Assembly: GCF_000525855.1 (NCBI RefSeq) | Contig: NZ_AODE01000014.1 | Span: 1 to 64,000, forward strand | DNA length: 64,000 nucleotides | Source of the DNA: Listeria cornellensis FSL F6-0969 | Lineage (GTDB): Bacteria; Bacillota; Bacilli; Lactobacillales; Listeriaceae | Reading direction: 5' to 3' | Shown here: piece by piece, positions 51,251-60,488 of the stretch | Position numbering within the stretch: position 1 is the first letter of the stretch | How the letters are laid out: every line of letters begins with the position of its first letter | Notes under the pieces: model-generated | The model's database searches: none | What the model saw: the letters and a program-made list of their open reading frames with translations, nothing else | Told to the model about the DNA's origin: nothing | Program-made: the position numbers and the translations under genes

Positions 51251-51662
51251 GTATGGATTTACCTTACTAGAATCACTATTTTCACTTCTTATCGTCATTA
51301 TCATTGCTTCTTTCATTCCACTTATTTTTCAAAGCTACACATCTGTCATGAAAATCATAGATATTGATAAAAATTATGAGTGGCATCTCTTCTTGAACCA
51401 GACACGAAAAGAACTTACTACAGGCAACCAGATAACTGTCACAGATCATAAAATTACCTTCTACGCTCAATCCAAATTGATAACCTATGAATCCTATCAA
51501 AATTTAACACGCCGCTCTGTTGATAATAAAGGTCACGAACCACTTTTAACAAACATAAAACAAGACAAATGGACTAAAAAATCAGAAGGAGAAATCCTAT
51601 ATGAAGTTATTTTTGAAGACGATACTCAGCTATCCGCCCGTTTCTACGTTCAATCAGAATAG
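51216..51662 (+). CDS. comGF: Minor pseudopilin ComGF
   Basis: 148 residues. The prepilin motif YG|FTLLESLFSLLIVIIIASFIPLIFQ begins at residue 14. The C-terminal domain (ITFYAQSKLITYE, LYEVIFEDDTQLSARFYVQ) is ComGF-like. The ATG at 51216 lies inside comGE; the nearest good site (GGAGG) is 22 bases upstream, so initiation may depend on coupling. Confidence 0.85.
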   Translation: MLKKIFVTLSNKYGFTLLESLFSLLIVIIIASFIPLIFQSYTSVMKIIDIDKNYEWHLFLNQTRKELTTGNQITVTDHKITFYAQSKLITYESYQNLTRRSVDNKGHEPLLTNIKQDKWTKKSEGEILYEVIFEDDTQLSARFYVQSE

Positions 51663-52026
51663 AGCCTGTAAGAATGGATTTACGTATGTCCTATGCCTAT
51701 ATATTACCTTAATTGGCATTATCACAATGCTTGGAGCAACCAACATCTATGTTTCTAAGCTACAGATGGAAAAACAATTGCAAAATCATTATTTAGCTAC
51801 AACCCTCACAAATTTATCCATTCCTAATAACATTTCCCGCATAAAAGCCGGACAAAAAACATTCACAGAAAAGCACAATAACGCTGTTTTATGGTATAAT
51901 TGGGCAGATAGTACAGAAGACGCCATCAGATATGATACCACCACAGAACTAAGCAATGGTTATATCTTAAAACAGACCCTATTTTGGGACATCAAACTAC
52001 AAAAAATTCGTCTTCTACTAAATTAA
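51601..52026 (+). CDS. comGG: ComGG-like competence protein
   Basis: 141 residues. A leader of about 25 residues precedes NGFTYVLCLYITLIGIITMLGATNIYVS, a pilin-like helix whose Glu at position 5 is absent, as in ComGG. GAAGGAG precedes the ATG; it overlaps comGF by 62 bases. A C-terminal WYNWADSTEDAIRYDTTTELSNGYILKQTLFWDIKLQ follows. It closes the comG set, but aroK begins only 22 bases later. Confidence 0.85.
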   Translation: MKLFLKTILSYPPVSTFNQNRACKNGFTYVLCLYITLIGIITMLGATNIYVSKLQMEKQLQNHYLATTLTNLSIPNNISRIKAGQKTFTEKHNNAVLWYNWADSTEDAIRYDTTTELSNGYILKQTLFWDIKLQKIRLLLN

Positions 52027-52048
52027 AAGAGACTTAAGGAGGACTTGT

Positions 52049-52564
52049 ATGAATCAAATCGTTTTAACTGGATTTATGGGCGCAGGGAAATCAACAGTTG
52101 GTAAAATACTTGCTGAAAAACTAAGACTACCCTTAATTGATATCGATACAGAGATACAATCTGAACACCAGATATCAATTACAGAAATTTTTGCAAACTT
52201 AGGAGAGCCTGTATTCCGCACCATAGAACACCAAACGTTAACAAGCGCATTGCTAAAAGATGCTGTGATATCAACTGGCGGTGGCATCATTCTATCTAAT
52301 GATAATCGAAGTATATTAGAGTCTGCTGATTTTGTCGTGTATTTAAAAACCAGCCCGAATACGTTTCTCGCTCGACTAAAAGGTGATACAACACGACCTC
52401 TCATTCAAGAGAAAAGCAGAGAAGAAATTATCTCCCTTTTCGAGTCGCGAACAAAACTTTATGAAGGTGTTGCCCATTTGATCTTAGAAACAGATGAGCT
52501 AACACCTGAAGAAATCGCAAACCAAATAAAACAAGATTTTGAAATAAGAAAGGAGCAAGCATGA
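52049..52564 (+). CDS. aroK: Shikimate kinase
   Basis: 171 residues. P-loop ILTGFMGAGKSTVGK..., the shikimate-binding IDTEIQSEHQISITEIFANLGEPVFRTIEHQTL, ISTGGGIILS and the LID Arg in GDTTRPLIQ. It phosphorylates shikimate for chorismate synthesis. AGGAGG precedes the ATG. It follows comGG with no terminator and overlaps the ABC gene by four bases, so read-through from comG is likely. Confidence 0.95.
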   Translation: MNQIVLTGFMGAGKSTVGKILAEKLRLPLIDIDTEIQSEHQISITEIFANLGEPVFRTIEHQTLTSALLKDAVISTGGGIILSNDNRSILESADFVVYLKTSPNTFLARLKGDTTRPLIQEKSREEIISLFESRTKLYEGVAHLILETDELTPEEIANQIKQDFEIRKEQA

Positions 52565-53499
52565 CACAGCCCGTTTTAGAAATCAATCATTTAGTCAAGC
52601 AAATTGGAGCCAAACAAATTATAAAAGATATCTCATTTTCAGTGAACGAAGGTGAAATATTTGGACTCTTAGGCCCCAATGGCGCCGGGAAAACGACTAT
52701 TATCCGAAGTATTGTCAAACTCATTAGCAAGACGAGTGGGGAAATAATAATTTTAGGGAAAAACATAGATACTTCTTATACAGAAGCAATTCAGCAAGTC
52801 GGTGCTATCGTGGAGAACCCAGAATTTTATCCGTACATGACAGGCCTTCAGAACCTTAAAACCTTTGCATCTATGTCGCGTAACAAAATCTCAAACGAAC
52901 GCTTAGAAGAAATTATTCAACTTGTACATTTGGATAAGGCAATTAATAATAAAGTCAAAACATATTCCCTTGGTATGAGACAAAGACTAGGCGTTGCACA
53001 AGCACTTATTCACGAACCTAAGCTATTAATTTTTGATGAACCTACCAACGGACTAGATCCAGAAGGCATGAAAGAATTTCGTTTGCAGATGAAAATGTTA
53101 GCGCGTCAAGGCGTCAGCGTTCTTGTTTCCTCTCATTTACTGACAGAGATGGAACAGCTATGTGATCGTTTTGCAATTATAGAACGTGGAGAATTGACTC
53201 ATATTGCAGATATGAAACAAGAAAATCTAGCAGAAGCTGAGCAGCTACAAACTTTCCATATGCACCTTGAACCTCTTGAATTGTCCAGAGAACTACTCAC
53301 CAATTGGAAAATAGACTACATACTTGCCGATAATGGAACCTCTCATTTCTTTGTAAAAAGTAGTCCTTCCGATATCCCATCGCTCGTTAAAAAATTAGTG
53401 TCAGAAGACGTTTCGATCTTCGCAATAGAAGCACATACTAAAACATTGGAGGAGCGTTTCTTAGAAATCACAAAACACAATGGAGGTAGTATGGAATGA
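52561..53499 (+). CDS. ABC transporter ATP-binding protein (BcrA-like)
   Basis: 312 residues. One ABC domain: Walker A LLGPNGAGKTTIIRSI, signature YSLGMRQRLGVAQALI, Walker B KLLIFDEPTNGLDPEGM and H-loop VSSHLL. A C-terminal extension of about 90 residues (PLELSRELLTNWKIDYILADN..) is typical of the CcmA/BcrA group. It should power the permease encoded next, probably an exporter for a peptide or lipid-active compound. Substrate unknown. From memory I do not place this pair here in L. monocytogenes, so it may be accessory. Confidence 0.88.
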   Translation: MTQPVLEINHLVKQIGAKQIIKDISFSVNEGEIFGLLGPNGAGKTTIIRSIVKLISKTSGEIIILGKNIDTSYTEAIQQVGAIVENPEFYPYMTGLQNLKTFASMSRNKISNERLEEIIQLVHLDKAINNKVKTYSLGMRQRLGVAQALIHEPKLLIFDEPTNGLDPEGMKEFRLQMKMLARQGVSVLVSSHLLTEMEQLCDRFAIIERGELTHIADMKQENLAEAEQLQTFHMHLEPLELSRELLTNWKIDYILADNGTSHFFVKSSPSDIPSLVKKLVSEDVSIFAIEAHTKTLEERFLEITKHNGGSME

Positions 53500-54317
53500 T
53501 ATCATTAATAGCAAATGAAACAAAGAAAGTATCACTAAGGTTCAGCACATGGCTTTATCCTCTTATCATCTTAGCCATCATTCTTGCCTTATCAGCGAGC
53601 TTCAAATCCTTTGTCCCAGATATCGATAATGTGCAATTGATATTATCAGTAAACAGCATCAGCATGTTTATGGTAGCCCTGTTTTCCATCGTTGTGGCTA
53701 GCGCTGTCGTATCATCTGAATTTAGTTACGGTACGATTAAACTATTATTGATTCGGCCGTATCAACGTTGGCAAATTCTTCTTTCTAAATATATCGTTGT
53801 TGTGATGTATGCAGTTATTTTGACTATATTTACTGTTGTGATGTCCTATATCATCGGCGGAATTTTAACTTCTTTTGGCAGTCTTACACAGGATATTAGT
53901 ATCACTAATCCAACCTACTCAGAGAACGGAGATATTACGAATGTTGGGCAGACAGCTATAAATGCGTTAGGCTCCCAATTAGGATATTTCGTTATTCAAC
54001 TTATCTTTTCTACCTCTATCGCCTTTATGGTTTCCTCACTACTTAGAAGTCAAGCGTTGGCTGTAGGAATTGGACTATTCCTGCTTTTCATCAATAGTAT
54101 CGCTGGTGGTATTACGCTTATGTTAGTGGAACAATTCCAATGGTTCAAATATATCTTTATGGCGCCGCTATATTATGTAAGTATGCATGCGAATGGTGTC
54201 GGAATGGATGTAAAAGGACTTTCACCGGAATTAGCTATTGGTGTTCTGACCGTATATTATCTTATCTTCATGGCTCTCTCCTTCATATTCTTCCAGAAAA
54301 GAGATGTGTCTGTTTAA
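53496..54317 (+). CDS. ABC-2 type permease
   Basis: 273 residues, six membrane helices: WLYPLIILAIILALSASF, SISMFMVALFSIVVASAVVSSEFSYGTIKLLLIRPYQRWQILLSKYI (a typical ABC-2 coupling segment), VVMYAVILTIFTVVMSYIIGG and others. ATGA overlap with the ATPase gene. It forms the membrane part of the exporter. A strong bidirectional terminator follows. Confidence 0.88.
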   Translation: MISLIANETKKVSLRFSTWLYPLIILAIILALSASFKSFVPDIDNVQLILSVNSISMFMVALFSIVVASAVVSSEFSYGTIKLLLIRPYQRWQILLSKYIVVVMYAVILTIFTVVMSYIIGGILTSFGSLTQDISITNPTYSENGDITNVGQTAINALGSQLGYFVIQLIFSTSIAFMVSSLLRSQALAVGIGLFLLFINSIAGGITLMLVEQFQWFKYIFMAPLYYVSMHANGVGMDVKGLSPELAIGVLTVYYLIFMALSFIFFQKRDVSV

Positions 54318-54330
54318 TTTATACAACAAA

Positions 54331-54380
54331 AAAAATGCTAGAAAAGCTATCCCATTTCGATAGTTCTTTTCTAGCATTTT
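54331..54380. terminator. Bidirectional terminator between the ABC permease and yqgU
   Basis: AAAATGCTAGAAAAG/CTTTTCTAGCATTTT with an inner CTATC/GATAG, A and T tracts on both sides. It is the strongest hairpin in the area. Confidence 0.95.
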
Positions 54381-55480
54381 AATACATTTTATCGCGATGT
54401 TGTATCAAGTACGATATGTCTTTTGTTTCTAAGTCAATGATTTGATCAAATAAATACCCATACAAGCAATATTCACCGTTTGGGGATGTAACGATAGGCT
54501 CGTTATTTGTCAACTCTAATATCGTTTCAGTCTTTTTTTCCTTAGGATCCACTTTAACCAGTTTAAACTCCCCACCATGGTCTTTTAATTTCTTACTTTC
54601 ATATGGTTCAAAAGTAAGGAATGACTCTTCTTCTACATTCAAATCATAAAACGGAAAGAACGTCCCCAACTCATCATATACCCTTGGAGCTTCATATTCG
54701 TAATAAGATTGGAAGCCAACAGTTCGAAAATTATAGATCATAGATTTTTCTGCTTTGCCAGGCTCCATCGTTAATAGTGTATTGGCTGATACAGCAAATT
54801 GATATACATCTGCAACAACAAGACTTTTAATTGTTTTGTCTCGTATATCTTCCAAGTAGAGATCGCCTCTGTCTTTTTGTGGAGACAGCTTTTGATTAAA
54901 TACGAATAAATTATCGCTATACCAAGAAACAAAAGGTGAACCTGTGTTTAATTTGACTATACTGCCAGAAGGGATGTCCCACTGAAACACTTGGTAGTTC
55001 CAATCTGTGTCAAATGTGGTGAGGAACATTTTATTTTGATCATCTTTATTCCACGAAAACTCGATATTTTGGGGTGCTACTTCTTTTGTGTTCATCGTTT
55101 CTCCAGTCATAGAGATAACATCCAAGGTTGCTTTATCTCTACTCTTAGCGGAATAGATAAGGAAAGAATCGCGATTTGGGCTAATGATTACTTCGGAGAT
55201 AACATGTGTAGTTTCATATATTTGGTGTCGCTTCTCCGTGAAAACATTGAGTCTTTCAAAGGTTACTTTCCCTTCTTTTCTCAACTGTATTAGAACAATT
55301 TTTGTCATCTATCCATCCTATAATGCGTTGAAATTCTTTAGGTTCGATGTTTAAGGTTTTAATTTTATTTGGAGTTGTCATTTTTTCTTTGCTGACAGGT
55401 GCCTCCTCGTTTTGACAACCATAGGAAATAAATAAAAGTCCAAGGAATGCAATTATAATATTTATGCGAATTTTATTCAT
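54379..55480 (-). CDS. yqgU: YqgU-like lipoprotein, beta-propeller fold, frame broken once
   Basis: About 366 residues. The signal peptide is NKIRINIIIAFLGLLFISYGC with the lipid-modified Cys near residue 22. The body has repeated beta-propeller-like blades (VISPNRDSFLIYSAKSRDKATLDVISM, FQWDIPSGSIVKLNTG, IVTSPNGEYCLYGYLFDQIIDLET). It matches B. subtilis YqgU by place, next to glcK and yqgQ, and by style. A T5 run at 55299-55303 breaks the frame (restored GWIDDKIVLIQLRKEG); this run is shorter than the others, so check it first. Function unknown. Confidence 0.78.
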
Positions 55481-55561
55481 CTCTCTCCCTCCATTTACTT
55501 ATATGCTACTACTATTTTACCCTGACATCAAGAAAGTGAAACAAACTTCCAACGTAACAAA

Positions 55562-55619
55562 AGAAAAGCTAGATATACTTACCAGCGTTATTTTATCGCC
55601 AGTAGTACGTCTAGCTGTA
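55562..55619 (-). terminator. Terminator after glcK
   Basis: On the minus strand AGCTAGA..CTGGCG pairs with CGCTGG..TCTAGCT and ends in TTTTCTTTTG. It lies just past the glcK stop. Confidence 0.85.
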
Positions 55620-55626
55620 TGAACTA

Positions 55627-56599
55627 TTATTCAGATGGTAAGGCTAACCATGCTGCTCCTAGAACACCCGCGTCATTTCCAAGCGTGGCAATAGAAATGG
55701 ATGTGGAGTCTCGAACTGCCGGGAAAACCATACCTTCAAAGTAGTTTTGGATGGGCTTCAATAGTGCGTCGCCAGCTGCTGAAACGCCACCACCAATGAT
55801 GATTTTTTCTGGATTAAGCATATTACCAATATGACTACATGCCAAGCCAAGATAGAAACAGATATGATCGACTACTTTCTTTGCTAATTCATCGCCTTCT
55901 GCTGCGAGGTCAAAAATCAATTTAGATGTTATTTCTTCTGTTCCGTGCTTTATAGTGTCTTTTAATGTGGAGTTCAGTTCAAAAGACTTTGCTAAATCTT
56001 TAGCCACACGCACGATTCCTGTAGCGGAAGCGATTGTTTCTAGACAGCCTTTCTTTCCACAAGTACAGTCATAGGCTTCTTTGCTAGTATCCACAGTAAT
56101 GTGACCGATTTCCCCCGGCTGCACCCTTAGCCCCATGAAGAATTTTTCCTTCCGCAAAAATACCTCCACCAACACCAGTTCCTAAAGTGACAAAGAAAAC
56201 ATTCGCTGAGCCTTCTCCAGCTCCTTGCCATCTTTCGCCAACCGCTGCAATGTTAGCATCATTATCTAAATGAACATCTAAGCCTGTGATTTCTTTGAGA
56301 TCTCTAGCTACATTTTGTTCTTTTGCCCAGTTTAGGTTATATGCTCCTTTAACGGTACCTGTTTCGTAGTTAATCGTTCCGGGAGTCCCCATTCCGATAC
56401 CATAAAAAGTGTCGTGATCCAATTGTAAGTCCGTTAATTTTTGGTTGATGCTGTCGCCAATGTTGCGAACGATATGTGACCCCTCATCTGAACTATCTGT
56501 CTCGACAGACCATTTTTCTTCAATACTACCATCGGGTTTTAAAATCGCTATTTTTGCAGTTGTGCCGCCAAGGTCAACGCCAATTAATTTCTTTTCCAT
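55627..56599 (-). CDS. glcK: ROK-family glucokinase, frame broken once
   Basis: About 323 residues. Phosphorylates glucose with ATP. Motifs: KKLIGVDLGGTTAKIAIL at the start, GIGMGTPGTINY near 70, HLDNDANIAAVGERWQGAG near 115 with catalytic Asp, [31 protein letters not shown] near 135-165 and the zinc-binding DCTCGKKGCLET. The frame breaks at a C5 run (56112-56116), the only G/C break in the window; one base less restores [10 protein letters not shown]. ATG at 56599 follows AGGAG. It lies with yqgQ and gluP in one unit. Confidence 0.93.
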
Positions 56600-56612
56600 T
56601 TTCACATGTCTC

Positions 56613-56825
56613 CTAATCTACTACCTTATTTTTTGCTTTCTCTTTGTCTAAGTCTACTTTGAGAATCGATCTTGCGCGGGCATAGACTTCACGATCCAGC
56701 AATTTATGTTTAAACAGTTCGGTTAGCTCGTATTCCATCATTTCGATATCCCATTGCCGCTTACCGAGATAAACGATGATGCCGTATTTTTTCAGCAATT
56801 GAGCCACATCATAGACTGTTTTCAT
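56613..56825 (-). CDS. yqgQ: YqgQ family protein (DUF910)
   Basis: 70 residues: KTVYDVAQLLKKYGIIVYLGKRQWDIEMMEYELTELFKHKLLD.., the full DUF910 domain, a small helical protein thought to bind nucleic acid. It lies between gluP and glcK, as in Bacillus (yqgP-yqgQ-glcK). Function unknown. Confidence 0.92.
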   Translation of the reverse strand: MKTVYDVAQLLKKYGIIVYLGKRQWDIEMMEYELTELFKHKLLDREVYARARSILKVDLDKEKAKNKVVD

Positions 56826-56836
56826 AACGATACCTC

Positions 56837-58385
56837 TTATCTTGTTTGAATTTTGCTCTCTAAATAGCCTTTATACTGGACATAGGTTTCTGTATCTTGC
56901 TGTTCAACCGCGATTGTTGCTTCTTTTAATGCTTGCTCCAAATCCCCTTGAACTTCATAGCTGCGAGCCAATAAGAAATGGGCGTGTGGATTAAACGATT
57001 CTTGTGCGATTGCTTCTCTCGCAAAGTCTGCTGCCTCTATTTCATTCCCTTGAATCGTTGCAATGACTGCCAAATTTGTAAAAGTTAGCGCATCAGCACT
57101 GCCCGAAACTTGGAGTTGATGCAAGATTTTTTTGCGCTGTTTTATAATCTTCATTTTGTATAAATGCCCCTGCTACAGCGTTGGCGTTTTGTGGATCATA
57201 TGGATGCTTTCCTTTGTCGAAGCCGAACCACAGGAAAAAAGCGGTCAGTAATACTGCGGAAGCTCCGTATAAAATTCGGCGCCAATGGAAGTATTGATGC
57301 GGCATGGATAAAGCTCCAGCAATCAGGAATCCGCCAACCAATCCGCCGATGTGCCCTGCTAGATCGATACCTTGAGAAAATAAATCAACCACTAAGTTTA
57401 CAACAACTAGACCGGCAATGCTAATTCCTAACGACCTTGCATAGATATGTGGCTTTAACACGACTAGATATAACAAGGCTCCAAAAATACCAAAGATTGC
57501 AGTACTTGCCCCTGCAGCCACGTTAATGTTGAAAGCGAAACTTGCAACAACTCCTGTGATGCCAGACAGCACGTAAATAAGCGCATAACGCCACTTGCCA
57601 TAGAGTTTCTCAGCCATCGGTCCTATGATATACAGGACGACGGAGTTCATGAGTAAGTGCAGTAGTCCGATATGGATAAACATCGGCGTAATGAAACGCC
57701 ACCATTCTCCTGCAAATATGAGTGGATTAAACTTAGCTCCCCACCTGACAAGGTTAAAGGTGTTCGTGCTCGTACCACCCGTGAATGTCATGATTAAAAA
57801 TACAGCTATTTGGATTGCAAGCAAAACATATGTTACGTAGGGCTTTTCTTTACGGGCCTGCACCTGTTCATCGCTTACTTTTGTAGTGATGTAATTGATG
57901 ACAACGCTACGCTCATTAGTAATGGTACTTTCGTCTAGTTCAGTCGGAACTTGGAATGTCTCGGCTGGTATGTTGAGGTCCGTTTCCAATTTTTTTAATT
58001 GCTCATCCGCATTTTCTGCATCGATTAATATATTGTTCAGGCTTATCTTCTCGTTTTCTGATTGTAGCGGTTTATCGAACCATTCTGAAGTATCCCCAAC
58101 TGGCTTAAAGGGTGTGATGTACATATTGACTAGAGGTAATTTCAAACGTCCCATTTGCTTGCGTAAATCTTCGCATACACGCATTACTTGCTCAATATCT
58201 CGCTCAACGACACTAGACCAACTGAGCTCCTTCATCTGAATTCGAATAACTGGTCGCTTCTTTTGGGCTGGATTATCTAGCCATAGTTCTTGTTTCTTTT
58301 CATGAAGGTGGATGAGTCGATATCCTTCTTCAATTAGAAAATAGCTAGTTAAGCGCCAAAAAATATACTGTTCTTGGAGGCTCAA
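56837..58385 (-). CDS. gluP: Rhomboid intramembrane protease GluP (YqgP), frame broken once
   Basis: About 515 residues. A cytosolic N-terminal domain of about 185 residues is followed by a rhomboid domain: GGEWWR-type EWWRFITPMFIHIGLLHLLMNSVVLYIIG, the catalytic Ser in AAGASTAIFGIFGAL and the catalytic His in DLAGHIGGLVGGFLIAG. Two or more C-terminal TPRs (NLAVIATIQGNEIEAADFAREAI, AHFLLARSYEVQGDLEQALKEA) appear after repair of a T7 run at 57127-57133. Homologs cleave membrane proteins such as the MgtE magnesium channel. The TTG at 58385 follows GGGAA. Confidence 0.92.
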
Positions 58386-58480
58386 AAAATTCCCTGCTTT
58401 CTTTTTAAAATCCTATTTATAAGTACTACTATACGCAAAAAAGCGAACATTGTAAATCAATCTCCGCCAATTTTTTGCTA

Positions 58481-59035
58481 TTATTTCAGATTATTTTCAA
58501 TCACTAGTTTTTGAACGGGTAAATCGTGGGGTTCTGGCTTAAAAGCAGTTGTTATTTGCTCGGGATAACAGAGCGAAAGAGTACCCCCCTGATAGTCCTC
58601 TAAGTAGCGATCGTAAAAGCCGCCGCCAAAACCGATTCGATAGCCGTCTGTGCGGAATAAAACGCCTGGGACGATTAATAGGTCTATTTTTGTTTTCGGA
58701 AGAACGGGAGCGCTTTCTAAAGGCTCATAAAGACCCAATGCTTTTTTACAGAGTTCATCACCATCTTCGTAGACTCGAAATTGCATTGTTTTTGTCTTGT
58801 TATGTGTCTCGGGTATCGATACAATTTTTCCGTCTTGCCAAGCTCGCTTGATGATTGCTTGCGTTGCTATTTCTGGAAAGCGTGCAATTGTGATACCTAT
58901 TGTCGTTGCGTTTTGCCATATTGCTTCTTGAAATAATTGTTCTGCGATAGCTTGTGAGCGTTGTTCGTATGTAGCTTTATCCATTTTATTCAATTGGGCT
59001 AGTATTTGTTCGCGTAGCATTGCTTTCGTTGCCAT
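58481..59035 (-). CDS. fthC: 5-formyltetrahydrofolate cyclo-ligase
   Basis: 184 residues from the ATG at 59035 (GGGGG upstream); a frame to 59068 lacks a site. Motifs: KAMLREQILAQLNKM.., TTIGITIARFPEIATQAII, and the ATP-binding IDLLIVPGVLFRTDGYRIGFGGGFYDRYLE, which is the family signature. It recycles 5-formyl-THF to methenyl-THF. It lies between rpmG and gluP. Confidence 0.94.
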   Translation of the reverse strand: MATKAMLREQILAQLNKMDKATYEQRSQAIAEQLFQEAIWQNATTIGITIARFPEIATQAIIKRAWQDGKIVSIPETHNKTKTMQFRVYEDGDELCKKALGLYEPLESAPVLPKTKIDLLIVPGVLFRTDGYRIGFGGGFYDRYLEDYQGGTLSLCYPEQITTAFKPEPHDLPVQKLVIENNLK

Positions 59036-59067
59036 CTCGTTTCCCCCTTGACTTAGAATCTTTTCCA

Positions 59068-59100
59068 TAAAAAAAGCAACAGGTGAAAATCCTGCTGCTT
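59068..59100 (-). terminator. Terminator at the end of rpmG
   Basis: On the minus strand AGCAGCAGG pairs with CCTGTTGCT (one G-T) and ends in T7. It touches the rpmG stop codon, so fthC translation may rely on partial read-through. Confidence 0.85.
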
Positions 59101-59248
59101 ACTTAGTTTCGCGGTGCAAAGTGACACGGCGCAATCTTGGACAATATTTTTTTAGTTCAATACGTTCCGGGTTTTCACGTTTGTTTTTAGTAGTGATATA
59201 ATTGCGATCGCCGCACTCCGTGCATTCTAAAGTGATATTAACACGCAT
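59099..59248 (-). CDS. rpmG: 50S ribosomal protein L33
   Basis: 49 residues, too short for a standard ORF cut-off: [22 protein letters not shown], then [17 protein letters not shown] and VTLHRETK. The first zinc pair is CTEC, while the second has only one Cys (YCPRLRR), as in many L33 types with partial zinc ribbons. A GGAGGG site stands seven bases before the ATG and a consensus promoter lies about 55 bases upstream. Confidence 0.96.
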   Translation of the reverse strand: MRVNITLECTECGDRNYITTKNKRENPERIELKKYCPRLRRVTLHRETK

Positions 59249-59300
59249 TCTATTTCCCTCCAAACTATAATCAAACTGAATTATTTATCAGACCTGTATT

Positions 59301-59329
59301 ATAATATCATTTTTAAGGGCTTTACGCAA
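59301..59329 (-). promoter_or_regulatory. Promoter of rpmG
   Basis: Minus strand TTGCGT (59329-59324), 17-base spacer, TATTAT (59306-59301). Confidence 0.65.
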
Positions 59330-59446
59330 GGATTCCTAAGCTTTTCTTTTTATTTTGTTTACAATATTCATTTTTGACTATGTTTTTGGCGTAATTTATG
59401 CTATAAATAGAAGTAGAGTTTAGGGAAAAGAGGTGTTATTAACACA

Positions 59447-59802
59447 ATGACTGTTCTAATCATAATTCTTCTTGCCTGTTCTGTCGTCCTATTCTTGCTT
59501 TCATTTATGCAAAAAGGAAATAGCAAACAGATAGAAAGTGAGATGGAGGAAATCGCGTCTCAATTAATGCAAGAGAACTTCGAATTAAAAAAAACGTGTG
59601 TCTACTCTAGAAAATACATTGAAAATCGATGCTGACACTGTCACTCCTGTTCGCACATCCAGTAAAAAACTCCGTGACTTAAGAAAAAAAACAAATTATT
59701 ACTTTGTATACGTCTGGTGTCACTATAGAGGAAATCGTTACACAATCGGAACTTTCAGAAGACCAAGTAAATGAAATAATTGCGGAATACGTAGCTCATT
59801 AA
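59447..59802 (+). CDS. Membrane-anchored protein with C-terminal helix-turn-helix (DUF6115/SwrB-like), frame broken twice
   Basis: About 117 residues after repair. An N-terminal helix (VLIIILLACSVVLFLLSFM) is followed by a short coiled coil (SKQIESEMEEIASQLMQENFELKKRVSTLENTL). A C-terminal helix-turn-helix-like unit reads RKKQIITLYTSGVTIEEIVTQSELSEDQVNEIIAEY. That layout recalls DUF6115 and SwrB-like proteins. Two A8 runs, 59587-59594 and 59684-59691, are each one base too long. AGAGGTG stands upstream of the ATG and an extended -10 TGCTATAAA lies near 59402. Function unknown; likely co-transcribed with the next gene 32 bases on. Confidence 0.75.
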
Positions 59803-59834
59803 AATGGAGATATCACAAGGGAGGAAATAATACA

Positions 59835-60317
59835 ATGAAACAATCACTTCGCATGCTGGCGCTAGGTTTCTTGATTTCAGCAGTGCTCTTGCTTGTCTTT
59901 GATACGTTCTTCTCATCAAGCGCACAAGCAGAAAAATCAGCGGAACCAAAAACCACAACGTCAACGAAAGCAGATGACAGCAAGAATTACCAAAAGAAAT
60001 ATGAAGACCTACTTGCATCTCAAGAATTAGCGAAATCACAAGCTGCAGAAGCTCAAAAAGCAGTAGCGGCTAAGAAAAAAGCAGAAGAAGAAAAAGCCAA
60101 ACAAGTCAAGAAATTCACACTTGTTATCAAAAAAGGTGATCCTTCTTCTAAAGCAGGTAACGAGTTACAGTTTGCTGGCATCATCAAGTCCGGTGCTGAA
60201 TTCGACAAGTTCCTACGTACGAACAACTATGAGAAGTATGTACGTGACGGTAGCTATCCTGTAGATAGTAACATGACTTCCGATCAAATCGCAAAAATCA
60301 TTACGCATAAAAACTAA
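59835..60317 (+). CDS. Membrane-anchored protein with MltG-like LysM-type domain but no transglycosylase domain
   Basis: 160 residues. A signal anchor (MLALGFLISAVLLLVFDTFF) is followed by a Lys/Ala/Glu-rich coiled coil (about 45-92). A C-terminal domain reads FTLVIKKGDPSSKAGNELQFAGIIKSGAEFDKFLRTNNYEKYVRDGSYPVDSNMTSDQIAKIIT. This resembles the extracytoplasmic LysM-like module at the start of MltG (YceG), but the catalytic part with its Glu is missing. It may bind cell wall or an MltG partner. GGGAGG precedes the ATG. A terminator follows. Confidence 0.78.
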   Translation: MKQSLRMLALGFLISAVLLLVFDTFFSSSAQAEKSAEPKTTTSTKADDSKNYQKKYEDLLASQELAKSQAAEAQKAVAAKKKAEEEKAKQVKKFTLVIKKGDPSSKAGNELQFAGIIKSGAEFDKFLRTNNYEKYVRDGSYPVDSNMTSDQIAKIITHKN

Positions 60318-60321
60318 TGCA

Positions 60322-60358
60322 AACAGGAAAGCTACTACCATTGCTTTCCTGTTTTTTG
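60322..60358 (+). terminator. Terminator after the MltG-like gene
   Basis: AACAGGAAAGC pairs with GCTTTCCTGTT around a 10-base loop, followed by T6. Confidence 0.92.
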
Positions 60359-60387
60359 TTGGCTAAAGCGCCTAGTTATGTTATAAT
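60359..60387 (+). promoter_or_regulatory. Sigma-A-type promoter of the leader ORF and rsgA-like gene
   Basis: TTGGCT (60359-60364), 17-base spacer, perfect TATAAT (60382-60387). The expected transcript start is near 60394, leaving a 5' leader of about 125 bases before the GTPase. Confidence 0.75.
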
Positions 60388-60422
60388 GGAGCGGAATTCC
60401 CATTATGAAAGGATGATGAATT

Positions 60423-60488
60423 ATGGATATTGTAACAATTTCGAACACTAACAACAATCACATTTTGGGAGCGTTTGATTCGATTTAA
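60423..60488 (+). CDS. Putative 21-residue leader peptide upstream of the rsgA-like gene
   Basis: ATG at 60423 with AAAGGATGA ending seven bases upstream; the chain reads MDIVTISNTNNNHILGAFDS and Ile, then TAA at 60486-60488. It lies between the promoter and the GTPase start. Its final codons (GGA GCG TTT) form one arm of a hairpin, described in the attenuator entry. I do not know a homolog. The good ribosome site, promoter and hairpin logic support it as a regulatory ORF, but this is inference. Confidence 0.5.
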   Translation: MDIVTISNTNNNHILGAFDSI

